Assembly: GCF_022347765.1 (NCBI RefSeq)
Contig: NZ_JAKRFZ010000019.1
Span: 27,353 to 91,352, forward strand
Direction: 5' to 3'
From: Pseudoalteromonas sp. OOF1S-7
Lineage (GTDB): Bacteria > Pseudomonadota > Gammaproteobacteria > Enterobacterales > Alteromonadaceae
DNA length: 64,000 nt
In this document: positions 52,861 to 61,450 of the stretch, in pieces
Numbering within the stretch: position 1 is the stretch's first letter
Layout: every line of letters begins with the position of its first letter
Notes under the pieces: generated by a model
The model's input: only the letters and a program-made list of their open reading frames with translations
What the model was told of the DNA's origin: nothing
Database searches by the model: none
Position numbers and translations under genes: made by a program

Positions 52861-53978
52861 AGTGACACGCCTTCTTTGCGAGTATCTTCCATCGCCACTG
52901 CCTGCTGTGATTGCTGAGGTTCAGAGACAAAGGTCTTCAGGCCACTACGCAACTTAAATGCGCCGCGGCTTGCAATCAGACGGTCTTTCTCCAGGCCGTC
53001 GGTGATCATCACCCTATCACCCAAACGCTCGCCCAGCTCAACTTGCTGACGCGTCGCTCTGAGCGTACCCTGCTCGTCTTTTTCCAGCACGTAAACATAG
53101 TCGCCAAGTTGATCCTTTACGATGGCCAGATAAGGCACGGCAATCACTTGCTGATCCGCGCCAACAGGCAAGCTGATCTTCACCAGCTGATTCGCAATCA
53201 GCTGCTCCGTACGTTCAATGCGGGCCCGATACTTTAGTTGTCTGGATGTGGCGCTCATACCCGGCTCTACCGATTCAACATATGCCAGCTGAGAGGCTGC
53301 CTTATCACCCACCACAGACACACGAATGGGGGTGTTGATTGCCAGTGCCTGGTAAGTTTGAGGTACTGAGAAATCCACCCACATGTGTGCCTGAAGACCA
53401 ACCATGTTGGTCAGTACGGTATTCGGCACCAGGTATTGGCCAACCTGAAGGTCGTGGATCCCCACCCGCGCGGTAAACGGTGCCTTAACGATTTTTTTCT
53501 CGACACGGGCAGTCAGTAAATCGACTTGCGCGCGGAACTGTGCCAGTTGCGTGATGGCTTCTTCCAATTGCTGATCGCTGAACTTATTACGTTCGTGCAG
53601 GCTACGATAGCGAACCAGCGTACTTTCCTGCTGCGTGACGCGCACCCTGGCCGCGACCAGCTGTGCCATTTCCTCTGCGTGTTCCATTTCAACTAAAGGC
53701 TCACCGGCGTTGACTAAATCGCCCGACTTAAAATGCAGCCGAGTGATTTTACCCGCTACCTCATTCACCAGGTTAATGGTCTGTGGCGCTTTAATCACAC
53801 CGCTGATGTCTATGTATGACTGATACTGCACCGTCTCTACACGCATTGCTTCAACCGTGGCGGCTTGCTCTGAAAACTCGGTATTGCGCGCTTCCGTGAT
53901 ACGCCCTTTAAGCGCGATACTGCCTACGACCAAAATGGCAACAACACTTGCTGCAGAAACCCAGGGTTTAACATTCAT
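52857..53978 (-). CDS. RND efflux adaptor (membrane fusion protein), second system
   Basis: 373 residues, with one N-terminal hydrophobic segment (about 7-24). The lipoyl halves (INLVNEVAGKITRLHFKSGDLVNAGEPL and VKAPFTARVGIHDLQVGQYL) flank an alpha-hairpin, and the barrel and membrane-proximal domains follow. AAGGAG precedes the start by 6 nt. First gene of the two-gene pump operon; no outer-membrane channel is adjacent. Confidence 0.92.
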   Translation of the reverse strand: MNVKPWVSAASVVAILVVGSIALKGRITEARNTEFSEQAATVEAMRVETVQYQSYIDISGVIKAPQTINLVNEVAGKITRLHFKSGDLVNAGEPLVEMEHAEEMAQLVAARVRVTQQESTLVRYRSLHERNKFSDQQLEEAITQLAQFRAQVDLLTARVEKKIVKAPFTARVGIHDLQVGQYLVPNTVLTNMVGLQAHMWVDFSVPQTYQALAINTPIRVSVVGDKAASQLAYVESVEPGMSATSRQLKYRARIERTEQLIANQLVKISLPVGADQQVIAVPYLAIVKDQLGDYVYVLEKDEQGTLRATRQQVELGERLGDRVMITDGLEKDRLIASRGAFKLRSGLKTFVSEPQQSQQAVAMEDTRKEGVSL

Positions 53979-54063
53979 GACTTTCTCCTTATTCCTTTAC
54001 CATGGGGGCAGCCCAAAGACTGCACCTGAATCAAACTTCACAAAAAGATACACCAACTAAAGA

Positions 54064-54079
54064 ATCTTTATATAAAGAT
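54064..54079. promoter_or_regulatory. perfect palindrome between the RND operon and marR-type gene
   Basis: ATCTTTATATAAAGAT is perfectly self-complementary over 16 bp and lies 85 bp upstream of the adaptor start. It shares its arms with the palindromes at 26665-26722. It is the best candidate operator for the divergent MarR regulator. Confidence 0.6.
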
Positions 54080-54420
54080 ATATATTCAAAAAATTTTGTC
54101 AATGCCTTTGTTGTCCTTGTAATATGCTGCGCTGTTTCTGGTTTGCGTATGCCACAGCCAGATACCCGCCACACTGCTGACAAGAATAACTCGGTGCAAG
54201 GCATACCTCCGGTATAAAAAAGACGACACGCCTCTGCCCCAGCTGCTTCTCAGCCTTCATAGATCCAGCTGTTGCGCTGTGCGGCATAAGCCCCATGCGA
54301 AGACAAATTTATCTCAACCATCATATACTTCTCTTGAAGATATTTGATGTTACAACTCTTCTCTTCAAATTTATTATGCAGTATCTTTAAGCCATCAAAG
54401 AGAACAGAGAAGTCATTGTT

Positions 54421-54915
54421 ATGCACAAAGATGATTTGGTAGATACGGTAATTGCTCAATGGGAAAAAGAAAGGCCCGACATCGATCCCTCACCTATGGC
54501 CGTAATGGGCCGCCTGGTCAGAACGAATGCGGTATTCAGCAAAGAACTGCATAGTGTATTCAGCCGGTTCGGCCTTAACGGCGGTGAGTTCGACGTTTTG
54601 GCGACGCTGCGTCGTTCGGGCAAACCATATACATTAACGCCAAACCAGTTATTACAGACATTAATGCTAACTTCTGGCTCCATGACCAACCGCATCGATA
54701 AACTTGAAGCGAAAGACCTGGTTAAACGTAGCCCGGATCCCAATGATCGCCGGGGTGTGCTGGTCTGTTTGACAGAAAAAGGGTTGAAACTTATCGATGA
54801 AGTTATCATTGAGCACGTCGCGAAAGGTCATCAATTGCTCTCGCCACTGGATGAAGATGAAAAAGTGCTCCTGGCAAACCTGCTAAAGAAACTGCTGGTT
54901 AATTTGCATCACTAG
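54421..54915 (+). CDS. MarR-family transcriptional regulator
   Basis: 164 residues. The winged helix (NGGEFDVLATLRRSG, LTPNQLLQTLMLTSGSMTNRIDKLEAKDLVKR) and the wing with the conserved D-x-R-x-R-like motif (SPDPNDRRGVLVCLTEKG) place it in the MarR family, close to the MhqR/HpaR-like group in style. It is divergent from the RND pump operon, which it probably represses until a phenolic or toxic ligand binds (inference from family and layout). Confidence 0.9.
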   Translation: MHKDDLVDTVIAQWEKERPDIDPSPMAVMGRLVRTNAVFSKELHSVFSRFGLNGGEFDVLATLRRSGKPYTLTPNQLLQTLMLTSGSMTNRIDKLEAKDLVKRSPDPNDRRGVLVCLTEKGLKLIDEVIIEHVAKGHQLLSPLDEDEKVLLANLLKKLLVNLHH

Positions 54916-54997
54916 TTTACGCTTAGCGCATCATATCAAAGCTAATATGAAGACGCCCCTTTGGGAAACACGGCGGGTTCAGTAATTAAACTTATAA

Positions 54998-55026
54998 AAA
55001 GGCGCTCCGGAGCGCCTTTATTTTTG
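54998..55026. terminator. bidirectional intrinsic terminator (marR-type gene / S8 protease)
   Basis: AAAGGCGCT-CCGG-AGCGCCTTT (9-bp stem, 4-nt loop) with TATTTTTG on one side and TTTTTATAAG on the other strand. It serves both convergent genes. Confidence 0.88.
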
Positions 55027-55048
55027 GGTTATCCCGACAAGCTGCCGA

Positions 55049-56626
55049 TTACTTATACGAGTAATTTAGCGTCACACCGTTGTAGTTGTTATATCCATAT
55101 AAACTAATATGCCAGGTGCCTGCGCTTGGGTTAGCAAATGAACACTGTTCCTCATTACCGTCCTTCCAGGGACGACAGGTGTAGTTGTTTGCATCAGGCT
55201 GGGCATTATATCTGACATACAGATCTGCATCTCCAGTGCCACCTGTGATGCTTAAGTTCATCTCTTTTACGCCCTGAGGGATATCCCAGGTATAGTGCGT
55301 CCAGGCACTTTGATTGCCTTGAAGGTTAGGCAAAGAGCCATTGACCGGTGTGACACCTCCCGGATCGCCGCCGCCCTGACAGCCATTTGCAGCGATATAG
55401 TCGGATGCAGCTTTGGCCTGAACAATACCATAACCGTAGTAGTTGTCCCGACCAGCAGAGCCTTTGTCTTTGGCTGTTGCGTTGAGTGCGGCCCGGATCT
55501 GCTGGTTATTACACTGGGTATTATGACTCCACACTAATGCCGCGACACCAGCAACATGGGGAGATGCCATTGATGTACCACTCAGACTACGGTAAGTATT
55601 GGTGGGATATGTTGAATTTACGCTAGAACCCGGGCCCGCCAGTTCGACTTGATCATTATATTGAGAGAATGAAGAACGGCTTTCGCTGGATGTTACTGAT
55701 GCAACTGAAATAACCGAATTGTAAGATGCCGGGTATGACTTGGAGCTATTGCCATCATTACCTGCTGCAGCCACCAGCATCATGCCACCATCGACAAAAT
55801 TTTGCATCGCGGTATTTTCGCTATTGGAGTAATTGCCCCCACCCAGGCTCATGTTGACGACCTGAGCGCCGCCATCCTTACACTGCTGAATGGCATTCAC
55901 CAGGTCAGAGGCATATGTCCACTGTCCGTTATCATCAAAAATTTTGACTATGTGTAAATCAACACCCGGGTAAACGCCTACCACCCCTTGGTTATTGTCT
56001 TCTGCCGCAATGGTACCCGCAACATGAGTACCATGGCCGTTGCCGTCGTTGTTCCATTGGCCAACTGCATTGTTATTTGCAACTCCGGTGGCGTTGCCAT
56101 AGGGCAAATCCGGGTGACCCAAGTTATACCCTGTATCGATCACACACACTTTTCTTGCAGAGGTATCAGATTGGGGCAGTAATGGACCTTGCACCATAGT
56201 AATGCCGTAAGGTGTGCTCTGCGCAAAAGGCACGATTTGATTTGCTGACTTTGCCAGCGGCAACACGTAACGTTTAGGGTCTATTTCAATCGACTCAACA
56301 GACGAAAAGCCGCGCAGTGTCTCCAGGCTATACTCGTCCAGTTCCGCCACCATTGCTTGCTGGCCACTAAGCGCGAACAGAGGTTCAGCACCCGCTGTGA
56401 ACAGATAGTTGAGTGCTATAAAATTATTGAAGCTGTTTTTGCCACCAGACAACGCTTCATTAAAGCGAATAATGTAGCGATTACTGGTGCTTTTCTTAGA
56501 CTTAATTTGCAACTTCGCCTCTTCTGTATGACCTTGAAAAACAGGCGCTTGTGCTACAGCAGGTAAGCTCATCGCAGACAGCATTATGGTAGATAAGGTT
56601 GATAGTTTAAAACGTTTGATACTCAT
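55049..56626 (-). CDS. secreted subtilisin-like serine protease (S8) with PPC domain
   Basis: 525 residues from MSIKRFKLSTLS, preceded by AAGGAG at good spacing; an in-frame start 18 codons earlier lacks this. Signal peptide (about 1-25), an I9-type inhibitor propeptide (RYIIRFNEALSGG... to about 120), a peptidase domain with catalytic D164 (VIDTGY), H198 (GHGTHVAG) and S352 (SGTSMASPH), and a C-terminal PPC domain (about 430-525; GTGDADLYVRY, CSFANPSAGTWHISLYGY) common in secreted proteases of Pseudoalteromonas and Vibrio. Extracellular protein degradation is the expected role. It has its own terminator. Confidence 0.95.
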   Translation of the reverse strand: MSIKRFKLSTLSTIMLSAMSLPAVAQAPVFQGHTEEAKLQIKSKKSTSNRYIIRFNEALSGGKNSFNNFIALNYLFTAGAEPLFALSGQQAMVAELDEYSLETLRGFSSVESIEIDPKRYVLPLAKSANQIVPFAQSTPYGITMVQGPLLPQSDTSARKVCVIDTGYNLGHPDLPYGNATGVANNNAVGQWNNDGNGHGTHVAGTIAAEDNNQGVVGVYPGVDLHIVKIFDDNGQWTYASDLVNAIQQCKDGGAQVVNMSLGGGNYSNSENTAMQNFVDGGMMLVAAAGNDGNSSKSYPASYNSVISVASVTSSESRSSFSQYNDQVELAGPGSSVNSTYPTNTYRSLSGTSMASPHVAGVAALVWSHNTQCNNQQIRAALNATAKDKGSAGRDNYYGYGIVQAKAASDYIAANGCQGGGDPGGVTPVNGSLPNLQGNQSAWTHYTWDIPQGVKEMNLSITGGTGDADLYVRYNAQPDANNYTCRPWKDGNEEQCSFANPSAGTWHISLYGYNNYNGVTLNYSYK

Positions 56627-56680
56627 GTCTTCTCCTTGTTGTATTATCGCTTTTTTCTGACTGACAATGCACTTAAACAC

Positions 56681-57345
56681 TCGCTCTGTGAAACAAAGCG
56701 AACAAGTGGTTTAACTACTTGTACCTAAAACAACAAGGTCCTCTACCGCGATAAACATATCAGTGCTGTGTTGTAAAACTGTTAATAAAGTTAGCAACTG
56801 GAACGGTCTAATTGCAACATCTAAACAAAAAAACTGTTATAACATTTCCTTTGGTCAACTGTTAAAAATGACATAAATATTGATATTTAATGTAAAATTA
56901 GTGATCTTAATGTATTTCTACTTGACAGAAACAGATGGATAATTGCAACCCAAACGGCATATAGGTGGTGAACTTCAGATATCTAAGGTCAAATTATGAA
57001 GAATACTCTGTAGAAATTGGTGAGGCCCAACAGCTCCCCCTCAAATCGAACGGAAGTCATTTTTAATGATAATTGTTAGTTCCAGGGTAGCGCCACACGT
57101 ATCTGAGCGTACCAGCAAAGCCATGTGTGACCACAAGGACGTAACAAGAAAGCCCGACCTGAATTTAAAGAGCCAGGCTATTTTTGAGACTTTTCATGAA
57201 AGTTGACATCTAAACTTGATTGCAATCTCCCCCCTTCTGATGTAAAATTCACGGTCTTTTTTTCTGCAACCTTGAATTTATTCTCAAAATTCTGTCAGTT
57301 AAAAATATACCGCTTAACCTAATAAAATCATAGTCGAGTTCAAAG
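56681..57345. other. long divergent intergenic region
   Basis: It separates the S8 protease and an acyltransferase. No supported gene is seen. It contains copy 1 of the ~115-bp dispersed repeat (56834-56949); GATAAT at 56649-56644 (minus) is a possible -10 element for the protease gene, without a convincing -35. Confidence 0.4.
56834..56949 (+). repeat. ~115-bp dispersed repeat, copy 1
   Basis: From CTGTTATAACATTTCC to GATAATTGCAAC it aligns over its length, at roughly four in five positions by eye, with 61155-61269 in the same orientation. Conserved blocks are CATTTCCTT, GGTCAACTG, AAAATGA, ATTGATATT, CAATG/TAATG and ACTTGA. No open frame of note. Confidence 0.7.
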
Positions 57346-58416
57346 ATGATAAACTCCATTCAATTACTAAGGGCATTTGCAGCCCTTGCTGTAGTATTAT
57401 GTCATGTTTTAAAGTTCATGCACAACAAGGTGGAAGAGATCAATTATGGCTATCAAACATTAGCTAATGTGTTAATGATTGGTGTAGATATATTCTTTAT
57501 TATATCTGGATTTATAATTTATAGCAGCTTCATAAACAAAAGACTTACTCCATCACAATTCATTGAAAGGCGTCTTGTAAGGATATACCCAATATTCTGG
57601 TTTGTTTGCTTATTGATAGTCCCAGTATTATTGCTGAAGCCTGAATGGGTTAATTCTGCCTCACCGCTTCCCCCCTCTTTATTTCATTCATTTTTACTAA
57701 TCCCTCATGAAAGTGCCCCATTGTTAATGGTTGCTTGGACGTTAGAATATGAAGTTTTCTTCTATGTTTTATTTGCGATTTCTTTATTTTTCAAGAATAC
57801 AATTGGATTTTTAATTACAATCTTCTCTTCACTCATTATCATTGGCTTCGTTTCGGAACCATTTGAAGACCCAATCTTGCAAGTAATAACTAGCCCTCTC
57901 CTTATGCAATTCATATTAGGTATATTTATAGCAAAGCTCTACTTGAAGACAAACTCGTCAATTAACAGTAAACGTTGGTTAGCTGTATCAATTACTTTGT
58001 TCTTGCTATCAGCAATTATTTTATATTTAGGCTCAGAGAGTTTTAAGGTAAGTGATGTAAATAACCGTGTAGCTCGATTCACAATTCCAGCAGTGATGAT
58101 TGTTATCGGGTTTTTATTATTTGAGAATTTCATGGATAAAAAGAGCCGTTTCCAAAAGTCAATTATCTACTTCGGAGATGCGTCTTACTCAATATACCTT
58201 ATTCACGTCCTGACACTTTCTGCTTTCATCAAAGTCTGCAATGCAATTGACTTAAATGAAAAAATTGGCTTACCTCTCACCATCTTTGTCGCGTTCATTG
58301 CCTGTACTATCTCTGGTTGCATTATGCATACGTTCATAGAAAAACCAATGATTAAAAATATAAACAGAAAGCTAAAAGAAATCAGGAAAGAAAACCGGAG
58401 TCAGTGCACTACTTAA
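57346..58416 (+). CDS. acyltransferase 3-family membrane protein (OafA/WecH-like)
   Basis: 356 residues with about ten membrane segments. The N-terminus SIQLLRAFAALAVVLCHVLKF has the family's conserved Arg and His, followed by GVDIFFIISGFIIY and ERRLVRIYPIFW, all typical of O-acetyl/acyl transferases acting on surface glycans. It is markedly more AT-rich than neighbouring genes and has no biosynthetic neighbours, so it may have been acquired. Confidence 0.87.
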   Translation: MINSIQLLRAFAALAVVLCHVLKFMHNKVEEINYGYQTLANVLMIGVDIFFIISGFIIYSSFINKRLTPSQFIERRLVRIYPIFWFVCLLIVPVLLLKPEWVNSASPLPPSLFHSFLLIPHESAPLLMVAWTLEYEVFFYVLFAISLFFKNTIGFLITIFSSLIIIGFVSEPFEDPILQVITSPLLMQFILGIFIAKLYLKTNSSINSKRWLAVSITLFLLSAIILYLGSESFKVSDVNNRVARFTIPAVMIVIGFLLFENFMDKKSRFQKSIIYFGDASYSIYLIHVLTLSAFIKVCNAIDLNEKIGLPLTIFVAFIACTISGCIMHTFIEKPMIKNINRKLKEIRKENRSQCTT

Positions 58417-58632
58417 AAACTATCATGAGTAGCCTTTAGCTTATTAAAATCTTTCAATAGTAGTGTAAAGGCTTACACATGGGTGTTAACACACCGAATT
58501 GATGGTTATAAAGCAGTTAGCAGGAGCATCCACCATAAATTTCCCTCAGAAATTGATGATGAATGCTCCAATAAACATTGTCCATGTAACCTCTCCACCC
58601 ACTGACTCACCCCGCCGTATGTAACCTCACTG

Positions 58633-60024
58633 CTAAAGCTTAACTGCGGATTTTTCCAGTTCTGCTAAAATGCCCTGTAGCATTTCCTTGTCTTCCTTAT
58701 CAGCAGCCAGCTTCAATCCCTTCTTGAGTACACTTTTTGCCTCCGGCATATTGTCAAGCTTGGCAAGTGCTCTGGCCCAATAGGCAAAAAAGTACATATT
58801 TTGATTATTCAGCCGCACTGCTACATCAAATAGAAACACTGCATACTTTGACTCTTTGTCCCAATATTCATAGGCCAGTTCGGCAATTACCCGATCTGGT
58901 GCTGGTAAATTCTTTGCCAGTTCTGAGATCTTGTCCGCATAGGTAGATTTAATGTCTGACATGGGTTTATCGCTCAGCCTTACCTTTTGCAACAAAGTGA
59001 GCAGCCGATCTATTTCAATTTCCCGTCTGGACTGCTCGGCCAGCCAGTTTTTCTCAACCACTTCACTTGCCATTTCAATGGTTTTATCCAACGCGTCATC
59101 TGCACCAATTTCCACATTCGGTTTCACGCCAACCGTTTCCCAGTTTGTTTGGGTAACAGGGTTGATGGCTGTGCCTGTCGCAATAAACATACGCAGCTCG
59201 TCATTTATTGTGAACATACCTCCTGGATTGGCAGCCCCGCCGGTCGTTTCACCGACAAGTGTCGCTCGCTTTCTGGTCAACATGTTATAACTAAATTCTT
59301 CCGCACCGGAATAGGTCTTACTACTGGTCAAAATATAAAGAGGGACATCAGGCATTTTCTCGCCACCAACTTCATCTAACACGTAGTAATCCGTTGTTTC
59401 ATTACCCTCGCGAAAATAAAGGCTGTTCAGCAGAAGCTTTTCATCAAAAAAGTAGCTACACAAGTATTGGACGGTTCGTGGCGAGCCCCCTCCGTTTTTT
59501 CGCAGATCAATGATTACAGCATCGGTTTTTGTCATCAGCTTCATTGCTGCATCGATATAGGGTTTGCTGTCGGCTAAGCGATAGAATGAGCGTAAATCGA
59601 TATAGCCTATATTGTTCTCTAATATACTTGCACTGAGTACACCATAATTTAAGAACTTGTGGCGTGTGGGTTTGAGTAAGTTATCACGTATTGAAGATTC
59701 TATCCCGGTGATCTGTTCACCTACGGGGTTGGCACGTACTCTTAAATGCCCGTCTTTTGCCGTTGCCCTTAACCACTTGGTCAAAGCCTTTGAGAATGAT
59801 GCGTGATCTTTCATAGGCGCGAAGTGACCGGCCTGAAAAGCCTTATGTAGCTTTCGATTAGTGTGTGCTGCAACCTCAGGAAAAACATAATGCTCACTCA
59901 TCAACTGTGTTATCTTTTCAATCGCAGCTGCTTTTTCATTTTGTGTTATCGCGTTTGCATATGACGGTGCAACAAGCCCCAACAATAATACAACTGCGGC
60001 TGTTGTTAGATATTTTAAATTCAT
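58633..60024 (-). CDS. S41-family peptidase, exported
   Basis: 463 residues. Signal peptide (about 1-24, ending SYANA), an N-terminal helical domain (EKITQLMSEHYVFPEVA), and an S41 core with IDLRSF, AVIIDLRKNGGGSP, the catalytic Ser239 in SKTYSGAEEF and GETTGGAANPGG. A C-terminal helical repeat-like region (about 370-460) is extra. No PDZ domain is evident, so it is closer to the IRBP-like S41 group than to CtpA. It lies 78 bp downstream of an AraC-type regulator on the same strand, so co-transcription is possible. Confidence 0.88.
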   Translation of the reverse strand: MNLKYLTTAAVVLLLGLVAPSYANAITQNEKAAAIEKITQLMSEHYVFPEVAAHTNRKLHKAFQAGHFAPMKDHASFSKALTKWLRATAKDGHLRVRANPVGEQITGIESSIRDNLLKPTRHKFLNYGVLSASILENNIGYIDLRSFYRLADSKPYIDAAMKLMTKTDAVIIDLRKNGGGSPRTVQYLCSYFFDEKLLLNSLYFREGNETTDYYVLDEVGGEKMPDVPLYILTSSKTYSGAEEFSYNMLTRKRATLVGETTGGAANPGGMFTINDELRMFIATGTAINPVTQTNWETVGVKPNVEIGADDALDKTIEMASEVVEKNWLAEQSRREIEIDRLLTLLQKVRLSDKPMSDIKSTYADKISELAKNLPAPDRVIAELAYEYWDKESKYAVFLFDVAVRLNNQNMYFFAYWARALAKLDNMPEAKSVLKKGLKLAADKEDKEMLQGILAELEKSAVKL

Positions 60025-60102
60025 AGGTTAAACTCATTGTTTTGTTTGTTTTTCCTATTTTTAGCCGTTTCGTAGAAAAAGAATTGTAAAAAAGTAAAGG
60101 AC

Positions 60103-60972
60103 TTAAAAAGGGTCATAGTGGCCAATAAAACGACTGTATATAACCTGAGATGACTGATGCTTATCATAGCCATTTTGTGCTGCTAAATAAGCTTTAGGTG
60201 TCAGGCCAATAACAGTCTTAAATTCTCTGTTTAAGTGTGCCTGATCAAAGTATCCGGATGCCAGAGCCGCGCCAGTCAGGTCACCCGGGTAATGTGAGGC
60301 ATTTAGTAAGAAGCTGTTCATCCGCCACACCTTGCATAACTCTTTAGGTGACAAGCCAATTTTTGATACAAAGTGATTACGCAAAGTAACTTTACTGGTC
60401 GCAAACTGTTGGCAAATATCTGCAATCAAAATATTTCCTCGCGCATCAAGAATGGTATTTGTTTTCGCCCTCAATAGTTCTGGAAAGGCAAATTCTGAAC
60501 TATAAAATAGTCTTTTTAACCAAGGCATTAACTTTGCCATAACACGCTGAAACTGGACTTCAAGTAACTGCTCCGGGCAGGCCTTTAGCCACCCGAGTAA
60601 TGTTTCTAACTCCCGACTAATACCAAACACATGCTGCATACTTTCAATGGTGTTTTTAACTTCTGACGCAGCTAACTGCTGAGGCTGAAAGTATGCAAAA
60701 GGTTTTAACCTTACCCCTACTACCCATTGTGGCTGCGCACTCGAAATTCTATATGCTGATAACTGCTGTCCAACAAGACTGACCCCGGCAGGCACTGCTT
60801 TTGGCTCATGAATAACGGACGAATATGTCAATGGCATACTATGAAACAAGAGCTCAAACACACCTTGTGGAAAAAATGAGGCGGAACCAGACACCCTGCG
60901 GATCCAAAACGGCTCCAGAAAAGGAGATAACCAGTCAGGAGGCAAGAGTTCTTTGTAGTCTAACTGTTCCAT
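60103..60972 (-). CDS. AraC-family transcriptional regulator
   Basis: 289 residues. The C-terminal pair of helix-turn-helix motifs (IADICQQFATSKVTLRNHFVSKIGLSPKE and LTGAALASGYFDQAHLNREFKTVIGLTPKAY) is typical of AraC. The N-terminal region (PPDWLSPFLEPFW..., GVRLKPFAYF) matches the DUF6597-type sensor domain of stand-alone AraC regulators. The target is unknown; the S41 peptidase gene directly downstream is a candidate. Confidence 0.9.
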   Translation of the reverse strand: MEQLDYKELLPPDWLSPFLEPFWIRRVSGSASFFPQGVFELLFHSMPLTYSSVIHEPKAVPAGVSLVGQQLSAYRISSAQPQWVVGVRLKPFAYFQPQQLAASEVKNTIESMQHVFGISRELETLLGWLKACPEQLLEVQFQRVMAKLMPWLKRLFYSSEFAFPELLRAKTNTILDARGNILIADICQQFATSKVTLRNHFVSKIGLSPKELCKVWRMNSFLLNASHYPGDLTGAALASGYFDQAHLNREFKTVIGLTPKAYLAAQNGYDKHQSSQVIYSRFIGHYDPF

Positions 60973-61450
60973 TGTTTTGTAGCATCAATACGTTCTTATT
61001 GCCTGTTATATTAATTGACTAAAGCACAAATATGCCAGCCTGTATTTACAGATGCTGTAAAGGCCAAAGTGCTGAAATTACAAAATCCCCACTAATAGCT
61101 TTATCTGCCATATGCCGGTTCAGGCTGGAAGTTCTTAGTGCCTTTCCTTAGTTCCTTGTTATAGCATTTCCTTCGGTCAACTGCTGAAAATGATATAAGT
61201 ATTGATATTCAATGCAAAAAACCGATGTTTTGTGTTTCCACTTGATAAGAACTGATGGTCGATTATAACTCAAAGCGCCTTTAAATAACGTTTTTCTGGG
61301 CGCTGACATTACAGTATGAATATATAAATTATTCCCTCCTTATTGTTTGCACTATTCCTCACTATCTTTTTACCTGGTTGCTCGTACAGGTCGCTGACAA
61401 GCGCCCTGATTAAGGACCAAATTTACACTTAAAAGGAGAGGAATTTCACC
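60973..61450. other. divergent intergenic region (AraC-type gene / phospholipase C-like gene)
   Basis: No gene is supported. It includes copy 2 of the dispersed repeat and should hold the promoters of both divergent genes. Confidence 0.4.
61155..61269 (+). repeat. ~115-bp dispersed repeat, copy 2
   Basis: From CTTGTTATAGCATTTCC to CGATTATAAC it matches 56834-56949 in order and orientation. It lies about 180 bp before the phospholipase C-like gene, whereas copy 1 lies about 400 bp before an acyltransferase gene and about 200 bp upstream of the S8 protease. Confidence 0.7.

Noticed and set aside
61040..61056. LexA-like CTGT...ACAG near the phospholipase C-like gene
   Set aside because: The half-sites are separated by 4 nt and not the 8 nt needed for a LexA box.
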